A stretch of 64,000 bases of DNA from Georgenia sp. SYP-B2076 (GTDB lineage Bacteria; Actinomycetota; Actinomycetes; Actinomycetales; Actinomycetaceae), in contig NZ_RXOZ01000011.1 in assembly GCF_003991205.1 (NCBI RefSeq), forward strand, positions 402,745 through 466,744, read 5' to 3'. Made by a program: the position numbers and the translations under genes. Shown here piece after piece: positions 28,832 to 37,746 of the stretch. A model generated the notes under the pieces. It worked only from the letters and a program-made list of their open reading frames with translations. It was not told the DNA's origin and did no database searches. Positions within the stretch are counted from its first letter, which is position 1. Each line of letters opens with the position of its first letter.

Positions 28832-31153
28832 ATGTTCGATAGAGCGAGTTCCAAGGCCCCGGCGGTCGACGGCGCCGTCTCGCTCCGTCCTGGCTCCGGC
28901 GCGTTTGCGGTGCTCGGCACGCAGCCGTGCTGTGCAGCCGCCGACTTCGGACGCGGATGCGAGCACCTCGCATCATGGCTGGCCGAGCAGATCGCCGCGG
29001 ACCGGGAAGTAGAGACCGCGCGACTCGACGAGCTCCGGCCGCTCGGGCACTGGGACCTGGTGGAGCGGGCCGCCGACGGCGACACCGACGCCCGGGCCCT
29101 CCTCGGGTGGGACGACGACGGCAACGACGTCGACGACGAGCCGGCCGAGTATGCCGGGATGAGCCTGCGCGACCTTGACGAGGTCTCGACCATCGCACCT
29201 CTCCTTGTGCCGGGGCGGTCAGCCCCGCTCGGGGAAGCCATTTCCGGTGGCCTGCTCGCGGAGATGGCACCCGGCGCCGGCCTCGCCGCGATCCTGGACG
29301 GCGTCGACGTGGGGGAGGTCGATGCGTTCACGGCTGTCGAGGTCGTCGCAGCACTCAAGCGCCTCGAGTCATGGGCAGGCGCGGGCGCCGCTATGGCGGC
29401 CGCAAAGTTGGCGACGAAGCCGGAGATGAGCAGCGACGGACACCCGGCCAACCCGATGAACACCATCATCAACGGGACCGCCGAGGAGCTCGCCATGCGG
29501 TTGGGCGTCACCCGCGGCGAGGGGGCACGCATGGTTCAGGTTGGGCAAGGCCTGCAGACCACGTTTACCGACACGGCGGCGGCGGTGCAGGCTGGCGTCA
29601 TCGACCTTCGCAAGGCCACCACGATCGTGACGACGCTGTGGGACTACCCGGACGCCGTCGCCTGGTGCGCGGAGCAGGAGGTCCTTGAACGCGCGGCCGG
29701 CCGCACGGGCAACCAGCTGACCCGAGACTTGGTGAAGGCGTTGATCGCTGTGGATCCAGACGAGGCCGCCCGCCGGCACAAGAAGGCACTGCGCCGTCAG
29801 CACGTGACGCACCCCAGGGCCCTGCCGGACGGGATGTCCACGATGTACGTGGTTGGCGGCGCCGAAGACACCGTCCCTTTGGACCTGACCCTCACCGCCT
29901 ACGCCCAGGCGGCCAAGACCGCCGGCGACTCGCGCAGCACCGACGAGCTTCGCGCCGAGGCTTTGTTCACGCTGGCGGCCGGCGCGCTGACCACCGGGTG
30001 GGTCGGCCCGGTGCCCGGCACCACCAGCGGAGCGTGCACGTGCACCGCCGACGACCACGCCCACCGCGCGCCGACCAGCTCCGACGGCACCGCCGCCACG
30101 GCTGCCACCGGGGCCACGGCAGGAGCAGCGGGCACCGACATGGACGCAGACACGCACGAAGGCGTCGAGGTCGCTGCCGAGGAGGCCGACCCGGACGGTG
30201 ACGACGACACACCCGACCGTCTCGCCGCGGGCGTTCACAGTCGTCAGGGAGCAGGGCAGGGCAAGGCGCCGGACCATCGGTCGCGGGCTGGGGCATCGCC
30301 GAACGTCGACCCGGGTGGCTCCGATGACCACGACGTCCCCGATCAGCCGCCCGACTCCGTCCATGAGGACCAGCCTCCGGGCACGAGTGTGACCCCTGTC
30401 CCAGCCCCCGAACGGTCACTCGCCACGCCAGGTGGCGCAACGAGCGCGGTGGAATCCGGCCATGCCGACATCTCCTGCACGTGCACCGGTGACCTCGGCG
30501 ATGACCGTCTGCCTCCCCTCCACCTCCTGGTTCGTCCCCGCAAGGGCATGCGTCTCGGTAACCCGACCACGAACCGCACGCAGGTCCGACTCACGTTGCC
30601 GCTGAGCGTGGCGATGCCACCGGCTCCCCAGTCACCCGGCGCCGATGCTGCGGGGGCTGACACGACGTCCGCGGTGTACGACGTACCACCGGCCGAGGTC
30701 GCCGAACTCTCGGGGTATGGACCCATCACGCCCGACGTCGCTCGGGCGATCGCCCTGGGCGGCACATGGCGCCGAATCGTGACCGACGCGCTCACCGGGG
30801 CGGTGCTTGATGTAGGCCGCACCCGCTACAGACCGCCGGATGAGCTCGCCGAGCATGTGCGCCAGCGTGACCGCACCTGCGTGCAGCCGACCTGCTCCGT
30901 CCCGGCTGAGCGCTGCCAGCTCGACCACAACCTTTCGTGGTCCCTCGGCGGGGAGACAGCGGACGTCAACCTCGGGCCGCTGTGCGTACGTGACCATCAG
31001 CTGAAGTCGTCGGGTCTCTTCCACCTCACGCAGCCCAGCCCGGGCGTCTTCGAGTGGACCACGCCCTCGGGCCACGCCTACCACCGGGCCATCGACGGCA
31101 CCGTCACCCCGCTGACCAGCAGTCGCCGCGGTCACGACGTACCACCCTTCTAG
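28832..31153 (+). CDS. DUF222/13E12-type HNH endonuclease
   Basis: This 773-residue protein of the 13E12 repeat family is found in many copies in actinobacterial genomes and is associated with mobile or repeated loci. DUF222 occupies about residues 150-400. A long disordered, low-complexity stretch (about 395-560) follows. The C-terminal HNH nuclease has RTCVQPTCSVPAERCQLDHN and LGPLCVRDHQLK, with the two zinc-knuckle cysteines and the catalytic LDH. It marks the left edge of the accessory region. Whether it is a homing-type nuclease or a defence/repair protein is not settled for the family. Confidence 0.87.
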   Translation: MFDRASSKAPAVDGAVSLRPGSGAFAVLGTQPCCAAADFGRGCEHLASWLAEQIAADREVETARLDELRPLGHWDLVERAADGDTDARALLGWDDDGNDVDDEPAEYAGMSLRDLDEVSTIAPLLVPGRSAPLGEAISGGLLAEMAPGAGLAAILDGVDVGEVDAFTAVEVVAALKRLESWAGAGAAMAAAKLATKPEMSSDGHPANPMNTIINGTAEELAMRLGVTRGEGARMVQVGQGLQTTFTDTAAAVQAGVIDLRKATTIVTTLWDYPDAVAWCAEQEVLERAAGRTGNQLTRDLVKALIAVDPDEAARRHKKALRRQHVTHPRALPDGMSTMYVVGGAEDTVPLDLTLTAYAQAAKTAGDSRSTDELRAEALFTLAAGALTTGWVGPVPGTTSGACTCTADDHAHRAPTSSDGTAATAATGATAGAAGTDMDADTHEGVEVAAEEADPDGDDDTPDRLAAGVHSRQGAGQGKAPDHRSRAGASPNVDPGGSDDHDVPDQPPDSVHEDQPPGTSVTPVPAPERSLATPGGATSAVESGHADISCTCTGDLGDDRLPPLHLLVRPRKGMRLGNPTTNRTQVRLTLPLSVAMPPAPQSPGADAAGADTTSAVYDVPPAEVAELSGYGPITPDVARAIALGGTWRRIVTDALTGAVLDVGRTRYRPPDELAEHVRQRDRTCVQPTCSVPAERCQLDHNLSWSLGGETADVNLGPLCVRDHQLKSSGLFHLTQPSPGVFEWTTPSGHAYHRAIDGTVTPLTSSRRGHDVPPF

Positions 31154-31302
31154 CGCAAAGGTCCGATCGCACCCACGGCGCCGATGCCGAGGCGCATCCC
31201 GCCCGTCACGGTCCCCGAGAGCGGACGCGCGCTCCGCACGCACCGTCATCCCGTCCGAAGTGTCACGGATCGTGCGTGAGGGGAGCGCCGCAGGCCCTGA
31301 GG

Positions 31303-31308
31303 TAGGTT
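31303..31308 (+). promoter_or_regulatory. -10 box of the carbamoyltransferase-like gene (leaderless type)
   Basis: TAGGTT lies 6 nt before the GTG at 31315; the same hexamer and spacing precede the HNH gene. Confidence 0.6.
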
Positions 31309-31314
31309 GGCTCG

Positions 31315-32217
31315 GTGCCGCATGCCCGGACCCTGCTTTCGCTCCTTGACCTCCAACGCTCAGACATCGAACGGCTCTGGCTCGCCGCTGCCGGATGGAG
31401 CGACCAGCGTTCGCGACGCCGTTCTCGGTTCACCGATCGGCGCGTCGCCACCATCTTCGACGGCCCGGCGCTACGCACCCGCCTCGCGTACGACACGGCG
31501 ATCGACGCCGTGGGCGCCCACCGCGTCGATCTGCCGTTGGTGCTGGGGGAGCGCGAGCCGATCAGCGACACGGCGTCCATCCTGTCCGACGCCGTGGATG
31601 CCGTCGTCGTCCGTGCGCGCGATCACGAGGCTGTAGTGGCGCTGGCCGAGGCCTGTGACGTTCCGGTCATCAATGCCATGACCGACGCCGGTCATCCGGT
31701 CGAGGTCTTTTCGGAGGCGTACAGCGTGCTCGAGCGGCGCGGCCCGATCGATGACGTCACCCTCACTTTCGTCGGCGAGGCGTCTAACATGCTTCGCTCC
31801 TGGTGTGAGCTCACGGTCGGGTTCGAGCTCCAGGTCCGTCAGGTCTGCCCGCCCGGGCACGGGCTCGACGAGGAGTTCTTGGCCGACCTGGCGAAGCGCG
31901 GTCAGCGGGGGAGTGTTGTCGTGAGCCACGACCTCACCGCAGCCGTCGAAGGGGCCGACGTCCTCTACACCGACGCATGGCCGAAGTCTGCTCAGCGACC
32001 AGGCCGGCGCCGCACGACCTTCGAGCCGTACCGCATCACGACGACCGTGCTCGATGCCGGCGGCCCGGATCTCCTCCTCATGCATGCCATGCCGGTACGT
32101 CGCGGAGACGAGATCACCGCTGACGCATTCTCCGATCCTCGCTCCATCACCCTCGCGGCCAAACGGAACCTCGCTCCCACCCACGCCGCCGTAGTGGAGC
32201 GTGCGTTGTCCGCGTAA
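31315..32217 (+). CDS. Divergent ornithine/aspartate carbamoyltransferase-like protein
   Basis: This 300-residue protein follows the transcarbamylase fold. DGPALRTRLAYD near residue 50 stands where the carbamoyl-phosphate loop S-T-R-T-R is normal, NAMTDAGHPVEV near 120 stands where H-P-T/C-Q is normal, and HAMPVRRGDEI near 258 corresponds to the H-C-L-P motif of ornithine carbamoyltransferase. Two of three hallmark motifs are altered, so substrate use is uncertain. It is isolated from any arg gene and lies in the accessory region. It could be a carbamoyltransferase with a new acceptor, or a protein that lost catalysis. Confidence 0.75.
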   Translation: MPHARTLLSLLDLQRSDIERLWLAAAGWSDQRSRRRSRFTDRRVATIFDGPALRTRLAYDTAIDAVGAHRVDLPLVLGEREPISDTASILSDAVDAVVVRARDHEAVVALAEACDVPVINAMTDAGHPVEVFSEAYSVLERRGPIDDVTLTFVGEASNMLRSWCELTVGFELQVRQVCPPGHGLDEEFLADLAKRGQRGSVVVSHDLTAAVEGADVLYTDAWPKSAQRPGRRRTTFEPYRITTTVLDAGGPDLLLMHAMPVRRGDEITADAFSDPRSITLAAKRNLAPTHAAVVERALSA

Positions 32218-32306
32218 GCCGCCACCCGATGTCAGCACCCCATGGCACGCTCTAGAACAAGCGTTCGAGAATTGATTCTCGGATCCGGAGCTCGGGGGAG
32301 GACGGC

Positions 32307-32693
32307 ATGTCTGCCGACGACGGTATGCGTGTGCTGGACAGTGAGTTTGCGGGGCTGGCGGAGTGGTTGACGGCGCCGCGACTGGGCGAGTGCGTCATGT
32401 GCTTCACCAGCCGCATGCTCGCCGAGAACGAGTGCGACTGGACCCTGCGGTGGGCACTGCGATGGCAGGAAGCCAGGGCTCCACGGGCGACGGCGCTGCG
32501 ACGCCGCCTGGCGGATCATGGCGCCTACTGCGACTGCGAGATCTTCACCAACGGGTGGCGGATGACGCTCACGCCGAGTGTCGGAACGCTTGCGAGCGAT
32601 ACGCCTCTCGACGGAAACGAGTGCCGCGGCGTGCGTCCGGGGTCGACCCAGCCGTGCGCTCGTTGGGAGCCTCGTCGCCGGCCAGCTTGGTGA
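32307..32693 (+). CDS. DUF2695 family small protein
   Basis: This 128-residue protein has LRWALRWQEARAPRATALRR and LADHGAYCDCEIFTN, which match the short DUF2695 domain with its conserved GxCDCEV/I ending. A CVMCF pair near residue 30 may join the C-x-C in metal binding. A GGGGGAGG ribosome site precedes the ATG. The roughly 40 residues after the domain look unconstrained and may be read-through of a degraded end. Function unknown. Confidence 0.65.
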   Translation: MSADDGMRVLDSEFAGLAEWLTAPRLGECVMCFTSRMLAENECDWTLRWALRWQEARAPRATALRRRLADHGAYCDCEIFTNGWRMTLTPSVGTLASDTPLDGNECRGVRPGSTQPCARWEPRRRPAW

Positions 32694-33519
32694 ACCAAGC
32701 GATGCGACCGCGAGAGTGGCGTGGCGGCGGCGGCTCTGCGACGCAACGTCTCGCGTAGCTGGATCCGGTCTGGGCTCGGGTCACATCACTCTCGGCGACG
32801 GTGCTCAAAGGTGTGCCGATCACCGAGGCGCATGGTCGTCGCTAGGTCAATCGATGGCGAGCGAGTCCACAGCCTGTGCTGCCCTGTCCGCGTTATCCAG
32901 AATTCGCCGTCCGGACGGCGGGTGGACCGGCTGAGCACGCCGACGCGCCTTCTCGTGAGATCAGCTGCGCAGCGTCGCGTTGAGCCGAGCCCCCTGTCGG
33001 GCCAGGTGGTCGCGATCAGGGAGGCTGGGCCCCGCTCCTGCTGGTCGCTTGCGAGAACGGGCGAGAACTGATCGGTCATGCTCCGCGAGTTCATGTACGA
33101 CCCAGAGAGCTAGCCCACACGGCCCCCGAACTCGAGGGCTCCTCGCCGCGCGGAACGGCCAGCACGACTGGAGCCCCAACGCCAGGGGAGGGTGAGAGGG
33201 CACGGCGATGCTGATGCATCCACCGTATGCGCAGGCTTACTTCTGACATAATGTGCATTATCGGATTGCAAGGGTGCGAGAGCTCCGGTCGGAAACGTTG
33301 AGCACATCCCCGCAGGCCAGGCCGCAAATGCGGGAAGCTCACGATGGCGCTGTGGGCCGACCCGCCGGGTAGAGCCTCGCCAAGTCGCGCGACGGCACGA
33401 ACGCTCTTTCACGCGAGCGGTCTCGCACTCATGGCGCAGGAGACGTTGGCGTGGCGCAGCGAGAACCCACATCTCAGGCGACGATGCGTCCTGGTGAGCG
33501 CCCTGAAGCCCTGAGCGAA
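32694..33519. other. 826-bp gap without recognisable genes
   Basis: All open frames here are short and rich in arginine and serine, with none resembling a known family, and codon usage does not match neighbouring genes. Base composition is less GC-rich than the core. One feature stands out: ATAATG-TG-CATTAT at 33248-33261, an AT-rich inverted repeat that could be a regulator site or a remnant promoter. The stretch looks like decayed accessory DNA. Confidence 0.5.
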
Positions 33520-34098
33520 CTAGCCCGTGGCGAGCCGAGAACGGGCGCGTCCCTTGATCGTCTCGATGACCGCAGTCTTGGCATCGGCGTACGCGTTCAT
33601 GTCGGGCCAATCGCGTCTCGTCAGATCCCGCTTGGTGGCCTCGTAGAGCTGGCGGTCCGCCTGGTCGATCCGCAGGTGGTCCCGCAGAAGGAGATAGTCA
33701 CCAGCTGCGGGGTCGTCGAGCTCGAGGATGTGAATGTGCACATCGCGCTGCTCGGTACGAACCATTCGATGACCCGGCTCACGAACGCGCAGCACATAAC
33801 CTGATGCGACCAACGGTTCGAGATAATCCTCTTCCGCGGTGATGTCGGCCACCGTGACCAAGATGTCGATGATCGGCTTGGCGGCGAGACCAGGGACCGA
33901 CGTCGATCCGATGTGGTCGACTGCGACCGCGGTGCTCCCAACCGCATCTCGCACACGAGCCTCATGCACGGCGTACTGGCTCCCCCACGTTGGATCGTAT
34001 TCGGCGAGGAACAGCTCGCGCTTCTCCACGCCGCCAACAAATTCAACTGCGGTCACGTCGTCCCGACGCCGCATGCGGATCTTGCGAGGCTCGCCCAT
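33520..34098 (-). CDS. GrpB family protein (UPF0157, nucleotidyltransferase-like)
   Basis: This 192-residue protein contains LAEYDPTWGSQYAVHEARV, DHIGSTSVPGLAAKPIIDI and RTEQRDVHIHI, the conserved blocks of GrpB/UPF0157. The fold is that of the nucleotidyltransferase superfamily (GS and D-x-D-like positions); some relatives are fused to kinases. The biochemical role is unknown. I chose the ATG at 34098, where family similarity begins. It stands alone in the accessory region, divergent from the next two genes. Confidence 0.85.
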   Translation of the reverse strand: MGEPRKIRMRRRDDVTAVEFVGGVEKRELFLAEYDPTWGSQYAVHEARVRDAVGSTAVAVDHIGSTSVPGLAAKPIIDILVTVADITAEEDYLEPLVASGYVLRVREPGHRMVRTEQRDVHIHILELDDPAAGDYLLLRDHLRIDQADRQLYEATKRDLTRRDWPDMNAYADAKTAVIETIKGRARSRLATG

Positions 34099-34331
34099 TG
34101 GCACGAGGTTACTCAGCCGACTCCCGGCTGACGAACTCCCGTCGCTGCCAGTTAAAGAGGACGGGTTCAAACAGATGCGAGAACTTGTCCCAGTGGTCGC
34201 GGAACGGACCACTTGGCGAGGCCCGGCTACTCGTCCTAGTTCAACACCTGAGAGGAGGTCAGGCAGGCGCTCTTGCGCCTTCGCAGCGCTTCGTCGATCC
34301 GCAGTTGGTTGCCGGATCGGCAACTGATGCG

Positions 34332-34337
34332 TACCGT
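34332..34337 (+). promoter_or_regulatory. -10 box of the membrane protein/regulator cassette at 34345 (leaderless type)
   Basis: TACCGT lies 7 nt before the ATG at 34345. Confidence 0.45.
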
Positions 34338-34344
34338 CATCCAC

Positions 34345-34788
34345 ATGAAAACTGATTACGGCGCGGACTCGCACCCGTTCGACACTCTGGCAGCAGACCG
34401 AGCTGCCCTGAGTGAGCGCGCGCGGATGCCCTCATGGCTGTCGCCGGCACTAGGACTCATCACAGGTGCATGGGTCGCTTCGCCGGCACTCTTCGGCCGG
34501 AGCGACGACTCCTTCGGGTTGTTCCTCTACGTCGCGGCTCTCGTCCTCGTCCTGGGGGCAACGCGCGCAACCGGCGTGCGGCTCCACAGCGTAGGCGCCC
34601 GGGGCCGGATCGCGTTTGGCGTGCTGGTTCCCGCCGGACTCCTCCTCTACAGCGCCTCGCTCGCTCTGGTCTCGCTCGAGTTGACGTGGTGGAGCCTGGT
34701 CCCCTCGCTCCTCATGGCCGCCGTCACGTTCGGCGCGGTCCGGATGATCGACCACTCGAGGCGGAGCAAGCTGCAAAGTGGCCACTGA
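34345..34788 (+). CDS. Small four-helix membrane protein of regulator cassette A
   Basis: This 147-residue protein has four predicted membrane helices (starting near SWLSPALGLITGAWVASPALF) and a short cytoplasmic N-terminus. I do not recognise the family. Its stop lies inside the start of the following winged-helix regulator gene (11-nt overlap), an arrangement typical of membrane-protein/regulator pairs in actinobacteria. The ATG at 34345 is supported by a leaderless-type -10 box; an in-frame ATG at 34327 is the alternative. Confidence 0.7.
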   Translation: MKTDYGADSHPFDTLAADRAALSERARMPSWLSPALGLITGAWVASPALFGRSDDSFGLFLYVAALVLVLGATRATGVRLHSVGARGRIAFGVLVPAGLLLYSASLALVSLELTWWSLVPSLLMAAVTFGAVRMIDHSRRSKLQSGH

Positions 34789-35143
34789 ACCCCTGTTCGA
34801 CGAGCTCGTGCATAACCCTGTGCGCCTTCGGATCTGCGCCTTGTTGAGGCAGGTGGACGCATTGTTGTTCTCCACGATGCGGGAGACGTTGGATGTCAGC
34901 AAACCAACCCTTTCCAAGCATCTGAGAACCTTGGCGGAAGCGGGCTACCTCACGATGAACAAGGTGCCGTCGGGCGAGAGGGAAGACCGTCGGAGAGTCG
35001 GCTGGATCCGGTTGTCCCCTGCGGGGCGTGACGCCTTCGACGGGCACATCGCCGCCCTCCAGCAGATCACCACATCATCGCTTGCCCAGGGGGTAACGGC
35101 CGGCACCTCGAATCAGAGCCGCCCGGTGCGGCCGCGGACCTAG
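34778..35143 (+). CDS. Winged-helix transcriptional regulator of cassette A
   Basis: This 121-residue protein has a winged helix-turn-helix (NPVRLRICALLRQVDALLF, TMRETLDVSKPTLSKHLRTL) and a wing (DRRRVGWIRLSPAGRDAF). It resembles the HTH_34/ArsR-MarR-like single-domain regulators. No ligand domain is present. It starts at a GTG inside the preceding gene, so the two are co-translated. It probably controls its own membrane partner. Confidence 0.82.
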   Translation: MATEPLFDELVHNPVRLRICALLRQVDALLFSTMRETLDVSKPTLSKHLRTLAEAGYLTMNKVPSGEREDRRRVGWIRLSPAGRDAFDGHIAALQQITTSSLAQGVTAGTSNQSRPVRPRT

Positions 35144-35405
35144 CCGTACGGGTTCACCGCCCGTAACGAGCTTTTTGCCGGTGCCTTCACTATTGCGTTC
35201 TACGGAAGATCTACTCGCCGCTCATCCTCCGTCAACATATCTCGCTGCCAGTGAACCAACGGGAGTTGCATTGCGTGCGAGCGCTCCTGGCCTAGTCGAT
35301 CCTGACCGCCCCGTCGCAGGTCGGCAGGCCGCACAGCACCCCTGCGCGGTGGAGAGCCGCCCAGGCGGCCGGGGCGGTCCGTGCGGCGTTCGACCGTGGG
35401 AGGGG

Positions 35406-35786
35406 TTAGTTGTAGTTGTCCTCGGTTCCATGGCGCCACCTCCGGAGGAGGGTCTCGATGACAATCGCAGCCCCGATAAACGTGGTGCCAAGTGGGACCA
35501 CGACCCACTGAACTATGGTCGAGAGGAGATCGAGAGCCACCATGCCGACTTCAGCGCCGGCGCCAAGGCCCCCGGTCACGGCGAAGTAGAGATCTGGCGT
35601 GTATCGAATAAGCGGCGCGCCAACTATGCACAGGATGATGCCGACGATCAAGCACTTCTTCGAGGTCGGGTCCACAGTCGTAAGTAGAGCACGTCCCGCT
35701 TCGTTCGCCGGCGACACCGAAGGCCTCCTTTCGTCGAGCCGTTGCTGGTCTTGACCGGAAGGTAGAGCGGTGGAGATTGCGGACAT
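35406..35786 (-). CDS. Hypothetical small membrane protein
   Basis: This 126-residue protein has a hydrophilic N-terminus of about 40 residues and then two or three membrane helices (CLIVGIILCIVGAPLI; LLSTIVQWVVVPLGTTFIGAAIVI). The helices and normal codon usage support a real gene. No family is recognised. It is isolated on the minus strand, with 262-nt gaps on each side in which I see no gene. Confidence 0.55.
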   Translation of the reverse strand: MSAISTALPSGQDQQRLDERRPSVSPANEAGRALLTTVDPTSKKCLIVGIILCIVGAPLIRYTPDLYFAVTGGLGAGAEVGMVALDLLSTIVQWVVVPLGTTFIGAAIVIETLLRRWRHGTEDNYN

Positions 35787-36049
35787 CGCCTGGGCTCCGG
35801 ATGAACGGCGGTATCGCCGATGGAGCCTCGCGGGACGGGGACGTCGGCCGTCCCTCCCCCGGCTACCTCAATCGGTCAACCGCCAATAGGGAAGGGACGG
35901 TAGTCCGGAGTTGCGGATTTCCGACGCGCCTTTCGTCTCGACCAGTGGGGGCACTCGGCGCCGTCGATGACATCGCTTCGCCCGCACCATGGGACCCGCG
36001 ACAGTTGCGGGAACTCCGTTCTGGGTCGATCAGACCGTCCGACGGGCCG

Positions 36050-36490
36050 CTAGCTGAGCTGCTCGGCCAACGCGACGATGATCCCCTCAGGGCCGCGCAC
36101 ATAGCAGAGCCGGTAGCTGTCCTGGTACCGCACCACCTCCCCAACGAGTTCCGCGCCGCGGGCACGCAGACCGGCAACCGTGGCGTCGAGGTCGTCGACG
36201 GCGAACATGACGCTCCGCAGGCCCAGCGTGTTCCCCGGTGCGTTCTCCGGCTCGGCCGCCACCGCCGTCGGCGTGTAAAACTTGGTCAGCTCGAGCCGAC
36301 CGTGGCCGTCCGCAGTCCGCATCATCGCGATGTCCACTCGGACGCCCTCGAGCCCAGCGACACGGTCCACCCAACGTCCCTCGATCGGCGCCTGCCCCTC
36401 CAGCTCCATCCCGAGCTCGACAAAGAACGCGATAGCAGCCTTGAGGTCGTCGACGACGACGCCCACGTGGTCCATCCGCTGAATCGCCAT
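36050..36490 (-). CDS. VOC (glyoxalase/bleomycin resistance) family protein
   Basis: This 146-residue protein is a single VOC domain made of two beta-alpha-beta-beta-beta units. MDHVGVVVDDLKAAIAFFVELG opens the first and RSVMFAVDDLDATVAGLRARG the second, with metal-ligand candidates H and E (RLELTKFY, GPEGIIVALAE). A GGAG ribosome site precedes the ATG at 36490. Substrate unknown. It belongs to a loose minus-strand row with the cupin gene, separated by 174 nt. Confidence 0.87.
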   Translation of the reverse strand: MAIQRMDHVGVVVDDLKAAIAFFVELGMELEGQAPIEGRWVDRVAGLEGVRVDIAMMRTADGHGRLELTKFYTPTAVAAEPENAPGNTLGLRSVMFAVDDLDATVAGLRARGAELVGEVVRYQDSYRLCYVRGPEGIIVALAEQLS

Positions 36491-36664
36491 GGTGGTCCTT
36501 CTCCTTCGTCGCACTCCCCCGTTGTGACCACTCGTGTACTCAAGACGGAACGAGCGCCTGCCCTTCGGTTGGGCCCGAGCCGCAGCCGCGGCGAATGGCA
36601 TGGAGGGCGAACACGAGTGCACCTGCGCAAAGAAGCGACGACGGCCGCCGCACCGAAGGCGTCC

Positions 36665-37057
36665 TCACCGGGAGGACGGCGCCGGCCCGTCGACGTTTGT
36701 CGTGAGCGGACCGGTGCCGGAGCGAGTGATCACCTCTTGGGAAGCGGCCGGTCCAGGATTCACTTCTCGGTGCACGACGTGTTTGGGGATGTAGACGAAA
36801 TCACCCGGTCCGGCGTCGACGGCTTTGGCTCCCCCGGGGCCGAACTCGATGCGCACGGTGCCCTCGACGACGTAGACGGAGGTGTCGTGGTCGCCGTGGT
36901 GGTGCCAGCCGGACGACACGCCGGGTTCAGAGCGTACGAACCCAGACCAGAGCCCGGGGACCGCGATCGCCTCCTCGCGCACCTTGCCCGGCGTCGGGTC
37001 AGCGACGCGACGGTCCGCGCTATGGATACAGGTGACGGCCTCGGCAGCGTCGCTCAT
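36665..37057 (-). CDS. Cupin domain protein
   Basis: The 130-residue protein carries a single cupin barrel. GWHHHGDHDTSVYVVEG is motif 1 with the histidine cluster, and GDFVYIPKHVVHREVN is motif 2. Such proteins are metal-binding dioxygenase-like or sugar/ligand-binding proteins. GGGAGGG lies 8 nt before the ATG. No partner indicates a pathway. Confidence 0.85.
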   Translation of the reverse strand: MSDAAEAVTCIHSADRRVADPTPGKVREEAIAVPGLWSGFVRSEPGVSSGWHHHGDHDTSVYVVEGTVRIEFGPGGAKAVDAGPGDFVYIPKHVVHREVNPGPAASQEVITRSGTGPLTTNVDGPAPSSR

Positions 37058-37229
37058 GGCGCTTTCCCTCCCTTACGCGGGGCTTGCTCAGGCTATGCCG
37101 CTCGCGCCGGCGGTGGAAGGGAGCACCGGCCGGGATCCACGGAGCAGGAGAAGTCGGTTCCAGGAATGCCGGCGCACTACCCGTCATCGTTGTATGCGCG
37201 GCCTTGCCGTACGGGCACGGAAGTGTCGC

Positions 37230-37670
37230 CTATGCCTCGTCGCCAAAATTCTCAGGCCGGTGCGGCCGGAATATCTCTCCGCTCAGCGGTGTGTGGGCAT
37301 ACCAGCCGTAGTTCCCTCCAGTCTCGAGCTTTCGCTCCAGCGGCAACGCCTCGTCGATGTCGCCGTCCGGCGTGTAGATGACTTCGATGCCGAGCTCGTC
37401 ACGAAGTTCTCGGGCCAAGGCCGACCCCGTCGCGATGAATTCCGATTCCGTGCTGGCATCCGGCCATTGGTAGTCATTTGCCGACAGGACCCGGTCCGCG
37501 AGGGCGTTCCACGCCTCCAGGCGATCCCGCAGACCGGCGGTGATCGGAAGGCCGGCCAGGTCCACGTCACCGACGTCCCCGGGAGTGCGATACCAGACCG
37601 GTGACCGCGCCCACCCGAAGAACAGCGCTACTCGTGCTGGCACCCCCTGTCGCGCTTCCACGCGGTCCAT
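37230..37670 (-). CDS. Conserved hypothetical protein
   Basis: This 146-residue soluble acidic protein has a pattern common in actinobacterial hypotheticals (VDLAGLPITAGLRDRLEAWN, LARELRDELGIEVIY). I do not recognise a named domain. It lies 76 nt downstream of the membrane protein gene on the same strand, so it may share its transcript. Confidence 0.65.
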   Translation of the reverse strand: MDRVEARQGVPARVALFFGWARSPVWYRTPGDVGDVDLAGLPITAGLRDRLEAWNALADRVLSANDYQWPDASTESEFIATGSALARELRDELGIEVIYTPDGDIDEALPLERKLETGGNYGWYAHTPLSGEIFRPHRPENFGDEA

Positions 37671-37746
37671 TCTCGCTTCGACGGCGACTCCCGTCCCAAG
37701 TTCGGCGCCTCATGTCGGCCGGCGGGGAACTGCGGGGCAGCGCGCC

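Noticed and set aside
28832-31153. HNH/DUF222 gene considered as evidence for a complete mobile element
   Set aside because: No integrase, terminal repeats or target duplication could be identified; only the association of the family with repeated loci is claimed.
33110-33610. Open frame partly antisense to the GrpB gene, considered as a transposase remnant
   Set aside because: No catalytic motif, no inverted repeats at its ends, and its coding pattern follows the GrpB shadow.
35777-37381. 534-codon open frame on the plus strand across VOC and cupin genes
   Set aside because: The minus-strand VOC and cupin genes have full domain motifs and ribosome sites; this frame has neither.
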